From Tranzscheliella williamsii (taxonomy: Eukaryota; Basidiomycota; Ustilaginomycetes; Ustilaginales; Ustilaginaceae): 64,000 nt of DNA. The notes under the pieces are model-generated. The model saw nothing but the letters and a program-made list of their open reading frames with translations. It was not told the DNA's origin and did no database searches. Below, piece by piece: positions 1 through 9,980 of the stretch (the first letter of the stretch is position 1; each line of letters opens with the position of its first letter). The position numbers and the translations under genes were made by a program. Where the stretch lies: NCBI GenBank assembly GCA_023212725.1, contig JALBYF010000008.1:248001-312000 (forward strand), written 5' to 3'.

Positions 1-797
1 TCGACTGTGGCGATATTGTCGATCCTCGCGTTAAGGAGTACAGGCACATGTCGGACAAGTTCGGCGGCGAAAGGGAGCTCAACGACGCCGGCATCAGAAC
101 GTGGAGTATCAGCTCGGCGCCTGCTCCAGGGGCTGACCGGCAGAAGCAGTTGCAGATAACGATGCGGAGGGTCACGGGAGGACTTGTTACTCCGCGCCTC
201 TTTGCGGCCGCCAAGGCCGGCCGACCAGTGGCCGTGCCAGTATTGGGTATTGGGGGCGACTTTGTCCTTCAGCCTTGCGTTGATGGCGGCCAGTCAGCGC
301 TCTGGATCGCCTCTGGGATTGGCATTACGCCGTTCCTCGCTTTCTTGCGCCATCTGGGTCATGCAGGCTCTTCGGCAGGCGTCCAGCGTGTCCACCTCGT
401 CCTCGCCATGCGCAAGCTCGAGGTGCCAGCTATGCTACAGCTCATCCAGTCTGCTGTAACCGCGGCCGCTTCTCATGGTCCGCAGTCGGATGGTCGCATC
501 GAGCTGCACATTCACTTGCTCGCCTCGACCATCGAATACGCGGATGGCGCTGAGGAAGAGCGCTCCCTTGCTTCTGCTTCGGCAGACACCCGCTTCCATG
601 TCTCTGTCCAGAGGCACAGGACCCGCTTCAGCACGGCGTGGCTCCAGGATGAATCTGGCCTGGCGTCCCCTGATGGCGCTGCCAAATACGACACGTATAT
701 CTGTGGCACGCCACCGTTCGAACACGTCGTTCAGCAGGCGCTTGAAGCGGCCGGCTGGAGCGCGGATCGGATCCACCGAGAGTCCTTCGCTTACTAG
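1..797 (+). CDS. FAD/NAD(P)-binding oxidoreductase, 3' part only
   Basis: The reading frame is open from base 3 at the left edge and stops at 795-797, so the 5' part lies outside the window; the first Met at 48 is internal. The fragment looks like the C-terminal half of a ferredoxin-NADP reductase-like module. RTWSISSAPA resembles the FAD-contacting R-x-[YW]-S motif, ASGIGITPFLAFLRHL is a glycine-rich NAD(P)-binding loop followed by a helix, and YICGTPPFEHVVQQAL is the late C-G-x-P motif that contacts nicotinamide. It ends in ESFAY, like many reductases of this fold with an aromatic C-terminal residue. Electron donor, acceptor and location cannot be read from this part. It could belong to a flavohemoprotein-like, ferric reductase-like or stand-alone FNR-like protein. 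Confidence 0.7.
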   Translation, partial: DCGDIVDPRVKEYRHMSDKFGGERELNDAGIRTWSISSAPAPGADRQKQLQITMRRVTGGLVTPRLFAAAKAGRPVAVPVLGIGGDFVLQPCVDGGQSALWIASGIGITPFLAFLRHLGHAGSSAGVQRVHLVLAMRKLEVPAMLQLIQSAVTAAASHGPQSDGRIELHIHLLASTIEYADGAEEERSLASASADTRFHVSVQRHRTRFSTAWLQDESGLASPDGAAKYDTYICGTPPFEHVVQQALEAAGWSADRIHRESFAY

Positions 798-2528
798 CTC
801 ACTTGTCACTGCTTCTCTACGTCAATTTCACTTCACTGTCATGGGAATCAAGTCTAGCTGTCTTGTGCTAGCAAGCCGAAGCCTGACTGCCCGCCTTTGT
901 CGACGTTTGCGGCGCGTCTCTGTCCTAAGCACGGTGTTTTGCCCACGCATCCGGCAACACATACAAAGCAGAGTTTACCAACCCTCTCCTGCACGTGCGA
1001 CCGGCAAGTGAGAGGCTCGCCAACTATATCGTGATATAAGCGCTGCTGATCGTGCTTACAGTCACGTCGGTTGCAAGTCCGTGTCAGCACTCATACTGAA
1101 CTTGCACGAGTTCCCTAATCCATGTTAATGCAGGTCGGGAGGGGCCGACGGACGCACTAAGCTTTCCGGGTACGGGCAGACTTCCCCTTCGGCTGCGCCA
1201 AATCAGAACCAGTGCTGTGGGCACCTTGATTGTGATTGCATGGGCCAAGTGAGATTCTCATGACAAGTCACATGGCTTCTCAGCTTGGGTTGTTCGCACG
1301 CCCGCGCCAGTTTTGCAACTGCTTCATCGGCAGCCGATAAGGCAGGGTGGAGTTGCAAGAAGCTTTCCAGCGCTTCGCTGCGGCTAGTACGTTAGGAGCA
1401 AGTTGGGCATGGCCCCTGCATCCGTCACAACTGCCTGTCGCGGAGGCTCGAGCTTCAACCCCCTACAACGGGCAGCGTTTTCGAGCAACGCTTGACAAGT
1501 GCGGATTTCACCGACTGCAGCCTTGACAGGTCAACTGAGACCGAGCCTAAGTCCCATATGCGGCGATTTTTTGCGGATGTCTGGCCCACCCTGCGATCCT
1601 GCCCTCGTTACCCGGCGAGCTTGTCATCCACGGACAAGCAGACCAAGCGCAAAGAGCGTTACGAATCGGTAATCGCAGCGACTCAGTGACAACCGAAGGC
1701 TTCACGGGCTGTTCAAAGAAAAGGATAAGCTTGGAACGGCAAACCTTGTATTTACATGTGTTCGCTGGCCTGTGGCAGCTACTATACGTAGAGTTGCTAG
1801 GATTCGGAATTCCCCTATACGGCTCAGTGAGTCAGACTGTGACATGCCTATCCCGCCCGACAAGTTCCAAGCTCTGGATCGTCACGTACGGATCCAAATA
1901 CAGGCCCCCCTGCCTTTTCCATAATCACATCACAATTCGAAGTACTTTGTTTAAGAAACTGCGCAGCTCCGAGATTGGGCCTTCATGTCAAATTGGACTT
2001 GGTCCGATCTCGATTCAAAATCAGCTGGCTAAAGGCGCATGGAGATGGGATTTGCACACAGCGGCGTGCTTTTGCAGGAGAGTTACTTACGGGCTGGCTT
2101 GGCTCAGCCGTTGACTTTCGCTTGGCTCGCTTTGCCCTCATCCCACTTGACCCGCACCCGCTTGCACCGCTCACGCCTGGCACAACTCACCATTTCCAAC
2201 ACATCATCTTTCTCTCTCCCATACAACATCACCGCTACGGCATTCCCAGTGTCAGCATCACCATCACCGCCGACCGGGGTCTATCTTCCTTGTCAGCCTC
2301 CTCGTTGTCTGTCGGTGTTGCTGTTCTCGACATTACCTCAACATCCGTCTTGCATCCCTTCACACCGAAACAGGCACTCGACTTCAGCACTCACCGCTAG
2401 CACTTCTTTCTAACGACTAACAGCGACGGCACTGCAACTTTGCAGCATATCTTCTCAGCAGCTGCAACGCGAAGCGAACAAGTTGCAACATCTCACCTCC
2501 CACTTCATTTACTTGGAGGATAGCCAAG
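798..2528. other. Intergenic region upstream of casein kinase 1 gene
   Basis: No convincing gene seen in 1.7 kb. The open frames here (1492-1689, 1686-2114, 1975-2400) overlap each other and show no domain or fungal codon pattern. A pyrimidine-rich stretch at about 2130-2430 just before the kinase start looks like a promoter or 5' untranslated leader. The motif GATTGTGATTG at 1228-1238 recurs in other intergenic regions of the window. Confidence 0.6.
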
Positions 2529-4086
2529 ATGGATCTTCGAGTTGGAGGCAAGTGCGTATCAACGTTGCCTCCTGGCATTTCTCGCTATATCGTTGCATAG
2601 CTAACCTCGTCTGTTGCTCGAACCTTTATCCTTCCCATCTGATCTGCTGCTCTCTTTCGCTCGGCGTATCGTTTCATTCGATAATAGGGTAAGTAGATCA
2701 TGACGTGCTCGCTCTTCGCAGTGGGTTTACTCAGGATCCAGTGCTGCTTACTGACCTTTCATGTATGCTTGCCTCTTACGTTCTTCCTCCTTCCTCGATC
2801 TTCGCTGTCCCTGGCGCAACGTTACATTCGCAACAGTATCGGATCGGCAAAAAGATCGGTTCCGGCTCCTTCGGTGATATCTACCTTGGCATCAACATCA
2901 TCTCTGGCGAAGAGGTTGCCATTAAGCTCGAATCTATCAAGGCCAAGCATCCTCAGCTAGAGTACGAGGCAAAGGTCTATAAGACACTTGCTGGTGGCGT
3001 TGGCGTGCCTTTCGTCCGATGGTATGGTCAAGAATGTGATTACAATGCCATGGTCATTGATCTGCTGGGACCTTCTCTGGAGGATCTCTTCAATTTCTGC
3101 AACCGAAAGTTTTCTCTCAAGACCGTCTTGCTCCTGGCTGATCAGATGGTGAGTACATTTGCCGCAAGCTGCTGCGCTACATCGTGATGCGCAGTCGACC
3201 AAGTTGGCTTTCCGTTACGAGCCAGAGTTAACTTGCTGATGCGCCACAACTTTCTCCGCTACAGATTTCTCGAATCGAGTACATCCATTCCCGAAACTTT
3301 ATTCACCGAGACATTAAGCCCGACAACTTCCTAATGGGCATCGGCAAGCGAGGCAACCAGGTCAACGTCATCGATTTCGGTCTTGCCAAGAAGTACCGTG
3401 ACCCTAAGACTCACCTGCACATCCCATACAGGGAGAACAAAAACCTCACCGGTACCGCTCGTTACACCTCGATCAACACCCATCTGGGAGTTGAGCAGTC
3501 CCGACGAGATGACCTCGAGTCTCTTGGCTACGTCTTGATGTACTTCCTGCGAGGTTCTCTACCCTGGCAGGGACTGAAGGCTGCCACCAAGAAGCAGAAG
3601 TACGACCGGATCATGGAGAAAAAGATGACCACCCCCACTGAGCTCCTATGCCGCGGATTTCCATCCGAGATGGCCATCTACCTGAACTGCTGCCGTTCGC
3701 TGCGTTTCGACGACAAGCCCGACTATTCCTACCTGCGAAAACTCTTCCGAGACCTCTTTGTTCGTGAGGGTTTCCAGTACGACTATGTCTTCGACTGGAG
3801 TATCCAGCAGCGAAGCGACGAGGCCAAGGTCGACCCCGCCCTGAAGCAGCAACAGCAGCAACAACAGCAGCAGCAGCAACAGCAAGTCATCCAGCAGCAG
3901 CAAGCTGCCCAGCTTCCTCGCCGAAAGGTGTTGCCTCAGGAGGGCGAAGAGGTGCCTAATGGCATGGACACCACTCGAACTGCTTATGGATCTTCCCGAC
4001 CTGTCGACAAGGCCTACATGTCTTCTCAGAACCTTGCTGGCTCCTCCCGACCCCTCAAGCGCGAGGATCAGCCTGGTTACTACTAA
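2529..4086 (+). CDS. HRR25: Casein kinase 1, delta/Hrr25 type
   Basis: Serine/threonine kinase of the CK1 family, about 385 residues, from three exons: 2529 to about 2551-2554, 2837-3148 and 3265-4086. The first exon encodes MDLRVGGK, the typical CK1 start. Exon 2 gives [16 protein letters not shown] (glycine loop) and VAIKLE (ATP lysine). Exon 3 gives HRDIKPDNF (catalytic loop, Asp), [12 protein letters not shown] (DFG) and the CK1-specific SINTHLG. The first donor is unclear: GT at 2555 adds one Cys before Tyr, while GT at 2552 would break the frame. After the kinase domain the tail is rich in Gln (3847-3903) and low in complexity, as in Hrr25/Cki1 orthologues. Known roles include DNA repair, vesicle traffic and septation; which apply here is not visible. 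Confidence 0.95.
3847..3903 (+). repeat. CAG/CAA tract encoding polyglutamine
   Basis: Thirteen consecutive Gln codons (3847-3885), then Val-Ile and four more Gln codons, in the C-terminal tail of the casein kinase. CAG and CAA are mixed, so the tract is partly interrupted at DNA level. Tail length is likely variable between strains. Confidence 0.95.
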
Positions 4087-5241
4087 GCGGCTTGCATCGT
4101 GGCAGCGTATCGACCAGGTCAAGATGAGCAACTGCGCTTGCGGAAGATGCATTGTGATGGTGATAGGTTGCTGATTCGTTGACGAAGACGCGACCGTCAA
4201 CGTTCGTCTCTTATGGCCACTACCGATCGCGCCTGCTCAACTTCCTGTCTTGTTTCTATCCTCCTAACTCCTGGTGCGACTGAGCTCTCATCACACACCA
4301 TTCAAACAAAGCGACACTACGGTTGGGTATCTGCATGGACCTGATCACGGTTTATAACATGGCATAAACATTATTTCCTCGCGGATATGCGAGAGGGCTT
4401 CGATGGAAATAAGGACCGGAGTCCACATTGATCAGCCATCCCATGCAGCAGGCAGGAGACATCGTCCAACGATGCCACCTCGTACTGATAGGTCCAACGT
4501 ATACATCGCTTATGTTTCATTTCCGGCCTCACCGGCTCTCCACTTTCTCTCCTTACTCCTTGCGTATTATCTTAGCTTTGTTCAAGCCAGGCTACCGGAC
4601 GCAGTTCCCAATCACCTTTTCGGTGTTGCTTCACGACGACATTGGCAGTCTTCATGGCTGTCCCGTGCCAGCAAAAAGCATCCGTCGAGCGTCTTTTTGA
4701 CGTACTATCGCTTGGCTCTCAGCTCGTCTCCTATTTTCGTTCCGTCCAGCTGCTTTGGCAGCCGATCTGCTTCGAGTCAGGACACAGGCGGCGTGGGTAG
4801 CTTTCGAATTCGGATGGTTCCGCTCGCACACCACAACAATCCAACTATATACGGTCTTTACTCTCTATGCAATCTCAACATTACGTCTCAGCAGATGCTT
4901 CCGTCGTCTTTCATGGCGGTACTTGCTGTTGACGTTCCTTCGTCGCTGTTTAGCGCGGCCACAACGTCTCCCTTTGCCTGCTCTGCGACACACCTTCGGC
5001 ACAAGAGCCATTCTCATTGTCCTGCACTCCACGCACGCCTTGTTCATAGCGCACCATCTTGTACCATTCCAAGCCGTCGTAGCCCCCACCCCTCTGCAAC
5101 TGTTGATAGTTGCACCCTCTCGCTTGTGTCGGCGCGATGGGGAACACAAGCGGAGAAGCGTGCCAGTGATGCAGGCGTTGGCAAGCGGCTAGCAAATACA
5201 GGCTGGGTTTGTGCGGAAGGGCGAGGGATGTGAGTGTGTGA
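4087..5241. other. Convergent intergenic region between CK1 and RPN5
   Basis: Both neighbours end here. A 276-codon open frame at 4403-5233 (+) has no recognisable domain, Ser/Cys/His-rich composition and no coding bias, and it runs up to the RPN5 stop. I regard it as chance, though a transcript cannot be excluded. No other structure seen. Confidence 0.5.
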
Positions 5242-6870
5242 CTAGGGGCCGCGGATGCCTGCGCGGTGGACGGCCCACTCCTTCTCGACAAGGTGGGTGA
5301 CCTTTTCGACGGTGGCCATGAGGCGGTCCATGTCGGCGCTCCAGGCGTTGAGGACGTCAGCGTTGGACTTACGCGGCTCGAAGTGGATGAGGCCGGCGGG
5401 GCGGTCCATCTTGGCGAAGAGGGAGCCGGACGAGACGAGAGCGGCGAGCGAGGCCTCGGCGGCGGTGGGGGTGAGGTCGAGGAGCTGACTGAGGCGCGCG
5501 AGGGTAATGCGCGTGTAGTAGCGCGCGATCACGCGGATGTTGTGCTCGACGACACGCTTGTGCAGCTCCTCCCACCGGCCCTCGCCGCTGTCCTTGGGCC
5601 CGCCACTGGCCCCCGCCGCAAACGTCGCCGTCTGCCGCAGCATCGGCCCGTACAGCGTCTCAATTCCCGGCCACCGCATCAGCTCCGGCGTGGTAAAGCA
5701 CTTGAGCAGATTCTTGTGCTCCGGCACGGTATCCAAGTCCTCAGTCTGCTCCACCCGCGCCATCAGATCGCTCTGCTCGTTGTCAAACGGAGCAAGCGTT
5801 AGGAAGACTACGACATTTTGGAGCACCTCCTTGCTCTTGTTTGCATCCTGCTTGACCGATTCGGTGTCCAAAATCTCGCGGTAGTACTTGCAGATGTCCA
5901 GGAACTTGCTCTCCTTCAGCGCATACTCAATCATCAGATCGTAGAACCGCAGCTTGAGATCCTGATGCTTGGGGCCGTCGAAGAGCTTCGTGTTGATTTT
6001 TTTGGCAACGATGGCCATCTTTGCCAGATCGCCTCGCTCCAGATTGAGGCGCATCTGCTCCAGGATAAACTCGGCCTTCTCTCTCCGATCCATGCTTCCA
6101 AACGTCTCCACCGCCAGATCATGAAGCGCGTCGGCAGCCTCGTTGACCTTGCCCTGTTGATACAGCATCTGCGAGAGGATAAGGGTGACGCGGGCTCGCT
6201 CCACCTCGACAAAGATCTTGCCTTCGGTGACGGTCCGCAGCACCTCAACAATCTTCAGGCGGATCGTCTCGGTAACGCCGGTGTTTCCTATCCTCTTGGC
6301 GGCATCCATGAGCTCGGTGATCTTGGCGTTCTGGGCCCCCACTTTTTCGCGCTCCCTGTGCTCCTCGGCTTCTTGTCGACGCTTGGCTTCGACCGCCTCC
6401 TTCGAGTCCTTCTTGCCTTCGTCCTTTTTGCCCTTTTCTTTCTTCTCCTTCTCGGCCGCCTTCTGGGCAGCGAGGTCTTTCATTTCTTCGTCCTTGACCT
6501 CCTGCTCTCGTTGCCTCTCTTGCTCCGGATCGACAGCGGGATGCAGGAAACACATGACGAGCTGAACCATGCGGGTGATCGCCATCTTCAATTGACCGTG
6601 TTTCTTGCTCAGGCTCGTCAAGGTTTCATATAACAAGGTCCAGTCGGTCTGCTCGGGGGACGGTGTGCTGCGAACCAAGAGAATGGCCAGCAGCAGCAGA
6701 CGCGTGGTCGAAGTGAGATCGGCAGCATTTCGAGAGCGCTTCTCCAGCGTAAAGACCTTCTCCAAGGCTTGTGACAATTGACCAGACGTAGCTAAAGACT
6801 GGGCCTCCGGGATCAATGTGTCGACCTCGGGTGTCAAGTCAGCTTCTTGCTTCTTTTCTGGGGCTGACAT
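5242..6870 (-). CDS. RPN5: 26S proteasome lid subunit Rpn5 (PSMD12)
   Basis: Single-exon gene, 542 residues from Met at 6870 (MSAPEKKQ). An in-frame upstream start at 6951 would add 27 residues not expected in the family. Rpn5 is a scaffold subunit of the regulatory particle lid. The N-terminal part shows the Rpn5 pattern ALEKVFTLEKRSRNAADLTSTTRLL. The C-terminal third is a PCI/winged-helix domain (HNIRVIARYYTRITLARLSQ, then LLDLTPTAAEASLAALVSSG), followed by a helical tail. Orthologues are about 440-460 residues; the excess here is mostly a Lys/Glu-rich insertion at about residues 120-175. Nuclear and cytosolic role in ubiquitin-dependent degradation follows from the family. Confidence 0.95.
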   Translation of the reverse strand: MSAPEKKQEADLTPEVDTLIPEAQSLATSGQLSQALEKVFTLEKRSRNAADLTSTTRLLLLAILLVRSTPSPEQTDWTLLYETLTSLSKKHGQLKMAITRMVQLVMCFLHPAVDPEQERQREQEVKDEEMKDLAAQKAAEKEKKEKGKKDEGKKDSKEAVEAKRRQEAEEHREREKVGAQNAKITELMDAAKRIGNTGVTETIRLKIVEVLRTVTEGKIFVEVERARVTLILSQMLYQQGKVNEAADALHDLAVETFGSMDRREKAEFILEQMRLNLERGDLAKMAIVAKKINTKLFDGPKHQDLKLRFYDLMIEYALKESKFLDICKYYREILDTESVKQDANKSKEVLQNVVVFLTLAPFDNEQSDLMARVEQTEDLDTVPEHKNLLKCFTTPELMRWPGIETLYGPMLRQTATFAAGASGGPKDSGEGRWEELHKRVVEHNIRVIARYYTRITLARLSQLLDLTPTAAEASLAALVSSGSLFAKMDRPAGLIHFEPRKSNADVLNAWSADMDRLMATVEKVTHLVEKEWAVHRAGIRGP

Positions 6871-7841
6871 TCTGACGGCGCCCGGGGGATAACGCCGAGA
6901 CAAAAGTGAAACGGTTTGCCTCCAAGGTGATTGTGATGCAAAGCGTGGCAAAAGCTAACGAAAATGGTGATACAGAAGGACGAGAGAGGTGGCCGAGGAT
7001 GAGCAGGCTTCGAGGTGTTGGTCAAGCTGGGCTGGAAGCGCTGTGCGAAGTGGAGCAAGCAAGCTCGGCAGGCGACTGTGCGTGGCCTTCGATCACCAGA
7101 ACAGCGCGACTCTCCTTCCGACCTAACATGTGTGTCTTGTTTGTCAGCATTTGTCAACACTTTCATTTATTGAGGGATCTAACACCCAAAAAAGATGAAT
7201 GTGCGGCTGTGCTTGGAAAAGCCACGATGACAAAGTACAAACTCAAGCGTGAGATTAACGTCAGGGTCTTCCCCTTGCCCGCTTGCCCGCTACCGCCTGC
7301 CCGCGCATGCAGTTGTGGAAGTTGAATATTTGGACTTGCACAGCTTTTGGTAGCTCTGATGTACAATTTCGAAGCTCAGGGGGCTGCAGAAATATCAATC
7401 CCTAGCCGGACGAACGTCACTACACCCATTTGGAACCGCATCTTGGCTCTTGGCTGGCTCTCTTTGTGTGTATTCCCCACCTTCGTAATTTCATTCTGCT
7501 CTTGGCAGAGGCGTGGTCGGGCCTTGGCCTTCATTCCACCAACCAACTCCATCAGCAGCAAGACCTCCTGCCACATTCCTGTGCTAGGACCTTCTAGTAC
7601 TAGTATTGTCGTGTATCTCTCGGCGGCTGATCGCGTACAGCACCTCAAGGTCCCTTCACATCTTGTGTCTCCAAGCTGCCTGGCCTTTCGATATCCAGCT
7701 AGCTACTCTCGTGTCCAGTCTGCAGTCAAATGGTCGGAACTTGCTTTTGATCTACTTATCATCTGCCTCGAGCGATCAGCTTGACCACATCAAGCCCAGA
7801 ATCTACACGAGCAGCTCGCGCTAACGCTGCTGGTTTTCGAG
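6871..7841. promoter_or_regulatory. Divergent promoter region, RPN5 / palI
   Basis: 970 bases between two divergent starts. No gene recognised; short open frames on both strands are overlapping and featureless. GATTGTGAT occurs at 6929-6937, a motif that recurs in other upstream regions. The 200 bases before 7842 are rich in pyrimidines, as is usual for leaders here. Confidence 0.5.
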
Positions 7842-9743
7842 ATGATTCGTCCGGCTACCCCAGGGACACTACTCACCTTTGTGGCAGCTGTCCTTCTGGG
7901 GCTCGTTACCATCTCGACGCCCATCATCAAATCAATCTACTTTTTGGAGGCCACAATTGGGGGCCAAGGAAGCGAGAGCGGCCAGACAGCTACATTCGGG
8001 GCCTTGGGCTACTGCGTTGGGTCAACATGCAGCGACACTACCCTAGGCTACGAGTTCAACCCGAATGAGCTACTTGGTATCAATGTGCTCCCTGGCAAGT
8101 ACACCACGCCCGTTATCAAAGCGCTTACTTACACGCTGGTGCTTCATCCGATTGCGCTCGCCTTCGCCGTCGTATCCGTGGTGCTTGGACTGATCTCCCA
8201 CTGTCGCGAACTGTCAACCAACTGTTTCGGCACTTTTGTCACTGGCATTGGCGCTTTTATCACCTTGGTAGCGTTCGGTCTAGACCTTGCTCTCTTTGTG
8301 ATTGCCAAGAAGCGCATCGACAGCGTCCAGGGTGCTTCAGCCCAGCTCGGAACCGCCATCTGGATGACCCTAGCCGCCTGGATTCTACTTTTCCTGGCAG
8401 GTTGCGCGTTCAGCTGCGGCATCTGCGGTAGAAGGAGGCGCAATCGCGTCAAAGACTCCCATCCGCCTGACGCGTATGGCTCAAGGCCGCTTCCGGGTGC
8501 GCCAATGCAGGACAGATATGCCGACCAGATGCGCATGGACGCACTCGATGCCGAAGCGGACAGGAAAAAAAGACAGGCCACCTGGGAGCAAGGCAGAAAC
8601 AACGACCTGCCCAAGTTCGCCGAATACCAGACCGAACACGAGGTGCCGCTCAAAGAAGACTACGAAGAGCCCTCCTATGCCAATAACGGAGCCCAATATC
8701 AGCAGCCAGGTCTGGCCTATTCGAGCAATCACAACGTGGCTGGTGCGGCTGCAGGCGCAGGCGCAGGCGCCGTTGCAGGGTCAGCTATCCGTGGCGTGGG
8801 ACAGGGCTATGGCAGGCGGGCCATTCAAAACAGCCAGTATGCCGATAACTTCGCCCACTCGCCTCCCATGCTTGACAACACTGCTGGCTACGGCGCACAT
8901 AACAGCACAGCTCAAAGGCAAAACACCATGTCTTCGCTGGCGGCATCTGCACCCGCCATGCCGCATCCGTCAAGCGGCGCCGACCCAACGTACGTGCCCG
9001 GCGTCGGTCCACAACCGTATCGAGATGGCCTAGACGGCCCCGCGTCGTTAGCCCCAGCGCCACGTCCCTATCCGAGTGTCGCCTCGCCACCGCCTATGTC
9101 GGACTACAGCCAATCGGGGCAGCACCAGCACTCGCAAACGCAGTACGATGCTTATGGGAATCTGAGCCCGTCGGCAGCTGCAGCTGGGGGCAGCCGATAC
9201 GCCCAACAGGGTGCATACCGTCAGCCAACGGCTGAGTATGGCCATCCGACAGAGTATTCTGGCGCGACCTTCGGCGAGCCTTCGCATGCCGACGCTAACA
9301 ACTCGCGAATGCGGGGTCCACGGACGCTGCCATCGATCCCACACGGCGAGGTTGCGCCCGAGGAGCCCCGAGAGATCCCGTACAACCACACCGGCAGCTA
9401 TATGCCAGAACAGCAACGTCGACAGGGCACCGTGGACGACGGCTTTGGATTGGCATCCACGACGAACCCCGCTGACCTGGTCGCGGAAGACGCTGGCTAC
9501 GATCACTACTCTTCTTCGGCTTACGACCACCAGTCGCCGCAGCAATACCACAGCCATGCGCAGGGCGGCAGGTCCTACTACGCAGACACGCACAGCCAGG
9601 CAGCGGCGGCAGGCAACCCGTATGACGATTACCAGTCCAGCGCCGGCCCGCCCGGCTACGACGCTGTGGCCGGCTCCACGTCCCACCACGGCGGCCCTGG
9701 CGGCTCCACCGCCTACCGCCAGTACCCGCACGAGAAATCCTAG
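7842..9743 (+). CDS. PalI/Rim9-like pH-response membrane protein
   Basis: 633 residues, single exon. The N-terminal 190 residues carry four hydrophobic segments: TLLTFVAAVLLGLVTIST, ALTYTLVLHPIALAFAVV, FVTGIGAFITLVAFGLDLAL, and one near residue 180 (WILLFLAGCAFSCGI). Together with the loop between the first two, containing a G-x-C pattern (ALGYCVGSTCSD), this is the SUR7/PalI arrangement. The remaining 430 residues are hydrophilic, rich in Tyr, Gln, Pro, His and Ser, and likely cytosolic and disordered. In fungi PalI/Rim9 supports the 7TM pH sensor PalH/Rim21 at the plasma membrane in ambient alkaline signalling. The domain assignment is firm; participation in the Rim pathway is inferred. Confidence 0.85.
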   Translation: MIRPATPGTLLTFVAAVLLGLVTISTPIIKSIYFLEATIGGQGSESGQTATFGALGYCVGSTCSDTTLGYEFNPNELLGINVLPGKYTTPVIKALTYTLVLHPIALAFAVVSVVLGLISHCRELSTNCFGTFVTGIGAFITLVAFGLDLALFVIAKKRIDSVQGASAQLGTAIWMTLAAWILLFLAGCAFSCGICGRRRRNRVKDSHPPDAYGSRPLPGAPMQDRYADQMRMDALDAEADRKKRQATWEQGRNNDLPKFAEYQTEHEVPLKEDYEEPSYANNGAQYQQPGLAYSSNHNVAGAAAGAGAGAVAGSAIRGVGQGYGRRAIQNSQYADNFAHSPPMLDNTAGYGAHNSTAQRQNTMSSLAASAPAMPHPSSGADPTYVPGVGPQPYRDGLDGPASLAPAPRPYPSVASPPPMSDYSQSGQHQHSQTQYDAYGNLSPSAAAAGGSRYAQQGAYRQPTAEYGHPTEYSGATFGEPSHADANNSRMRGPRTLPSIPHGEVAPEEPREIPYNHTGSYMPEQQRRQGTVDDGFGLASTTNPADLVAEDAGYDHYSSSAYDHQSPQQYHSHAQGGRSYYADTHSQAAAAGNPYDDYQSSAGPPGYDAVAGSTSHHGGPGGSTAYRQYPHEKS

Positions 9744-9980
9744 CCGCGATCTGCGCGCCGAAACCACGTCTCCTTGTAGATACCACACCTGTCCTACTAT
9801 ACCGATGTATTTCCGCCGACGCAGCTACTGGAACCGGACATCCACCCGTCCGTCGCATTATGTAATGTATAGCTACTTCCGCAGTGTTCCATATTCCATC
9901 GAACAATTCCTCCTTTGCGTTCAGATAGATTACGAGTGGCAATTTAGCGCGGCTGATCACACAAGCTGGGCCGGAGATAG

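Noticed and set aside
4403..5233. 276-codon open frame between CK1 and RPN5
   Set aside because: No domain, unusual composition, overlapping frames on both strands, and it lies in a convergent intergenic region.
5818..6633. 271-codon plus-strand frame antisense to RPN5
   Set aside because: Mirror frame of a conserved coding region; Leu-rich composition is the complement of Lys/Glu codons.
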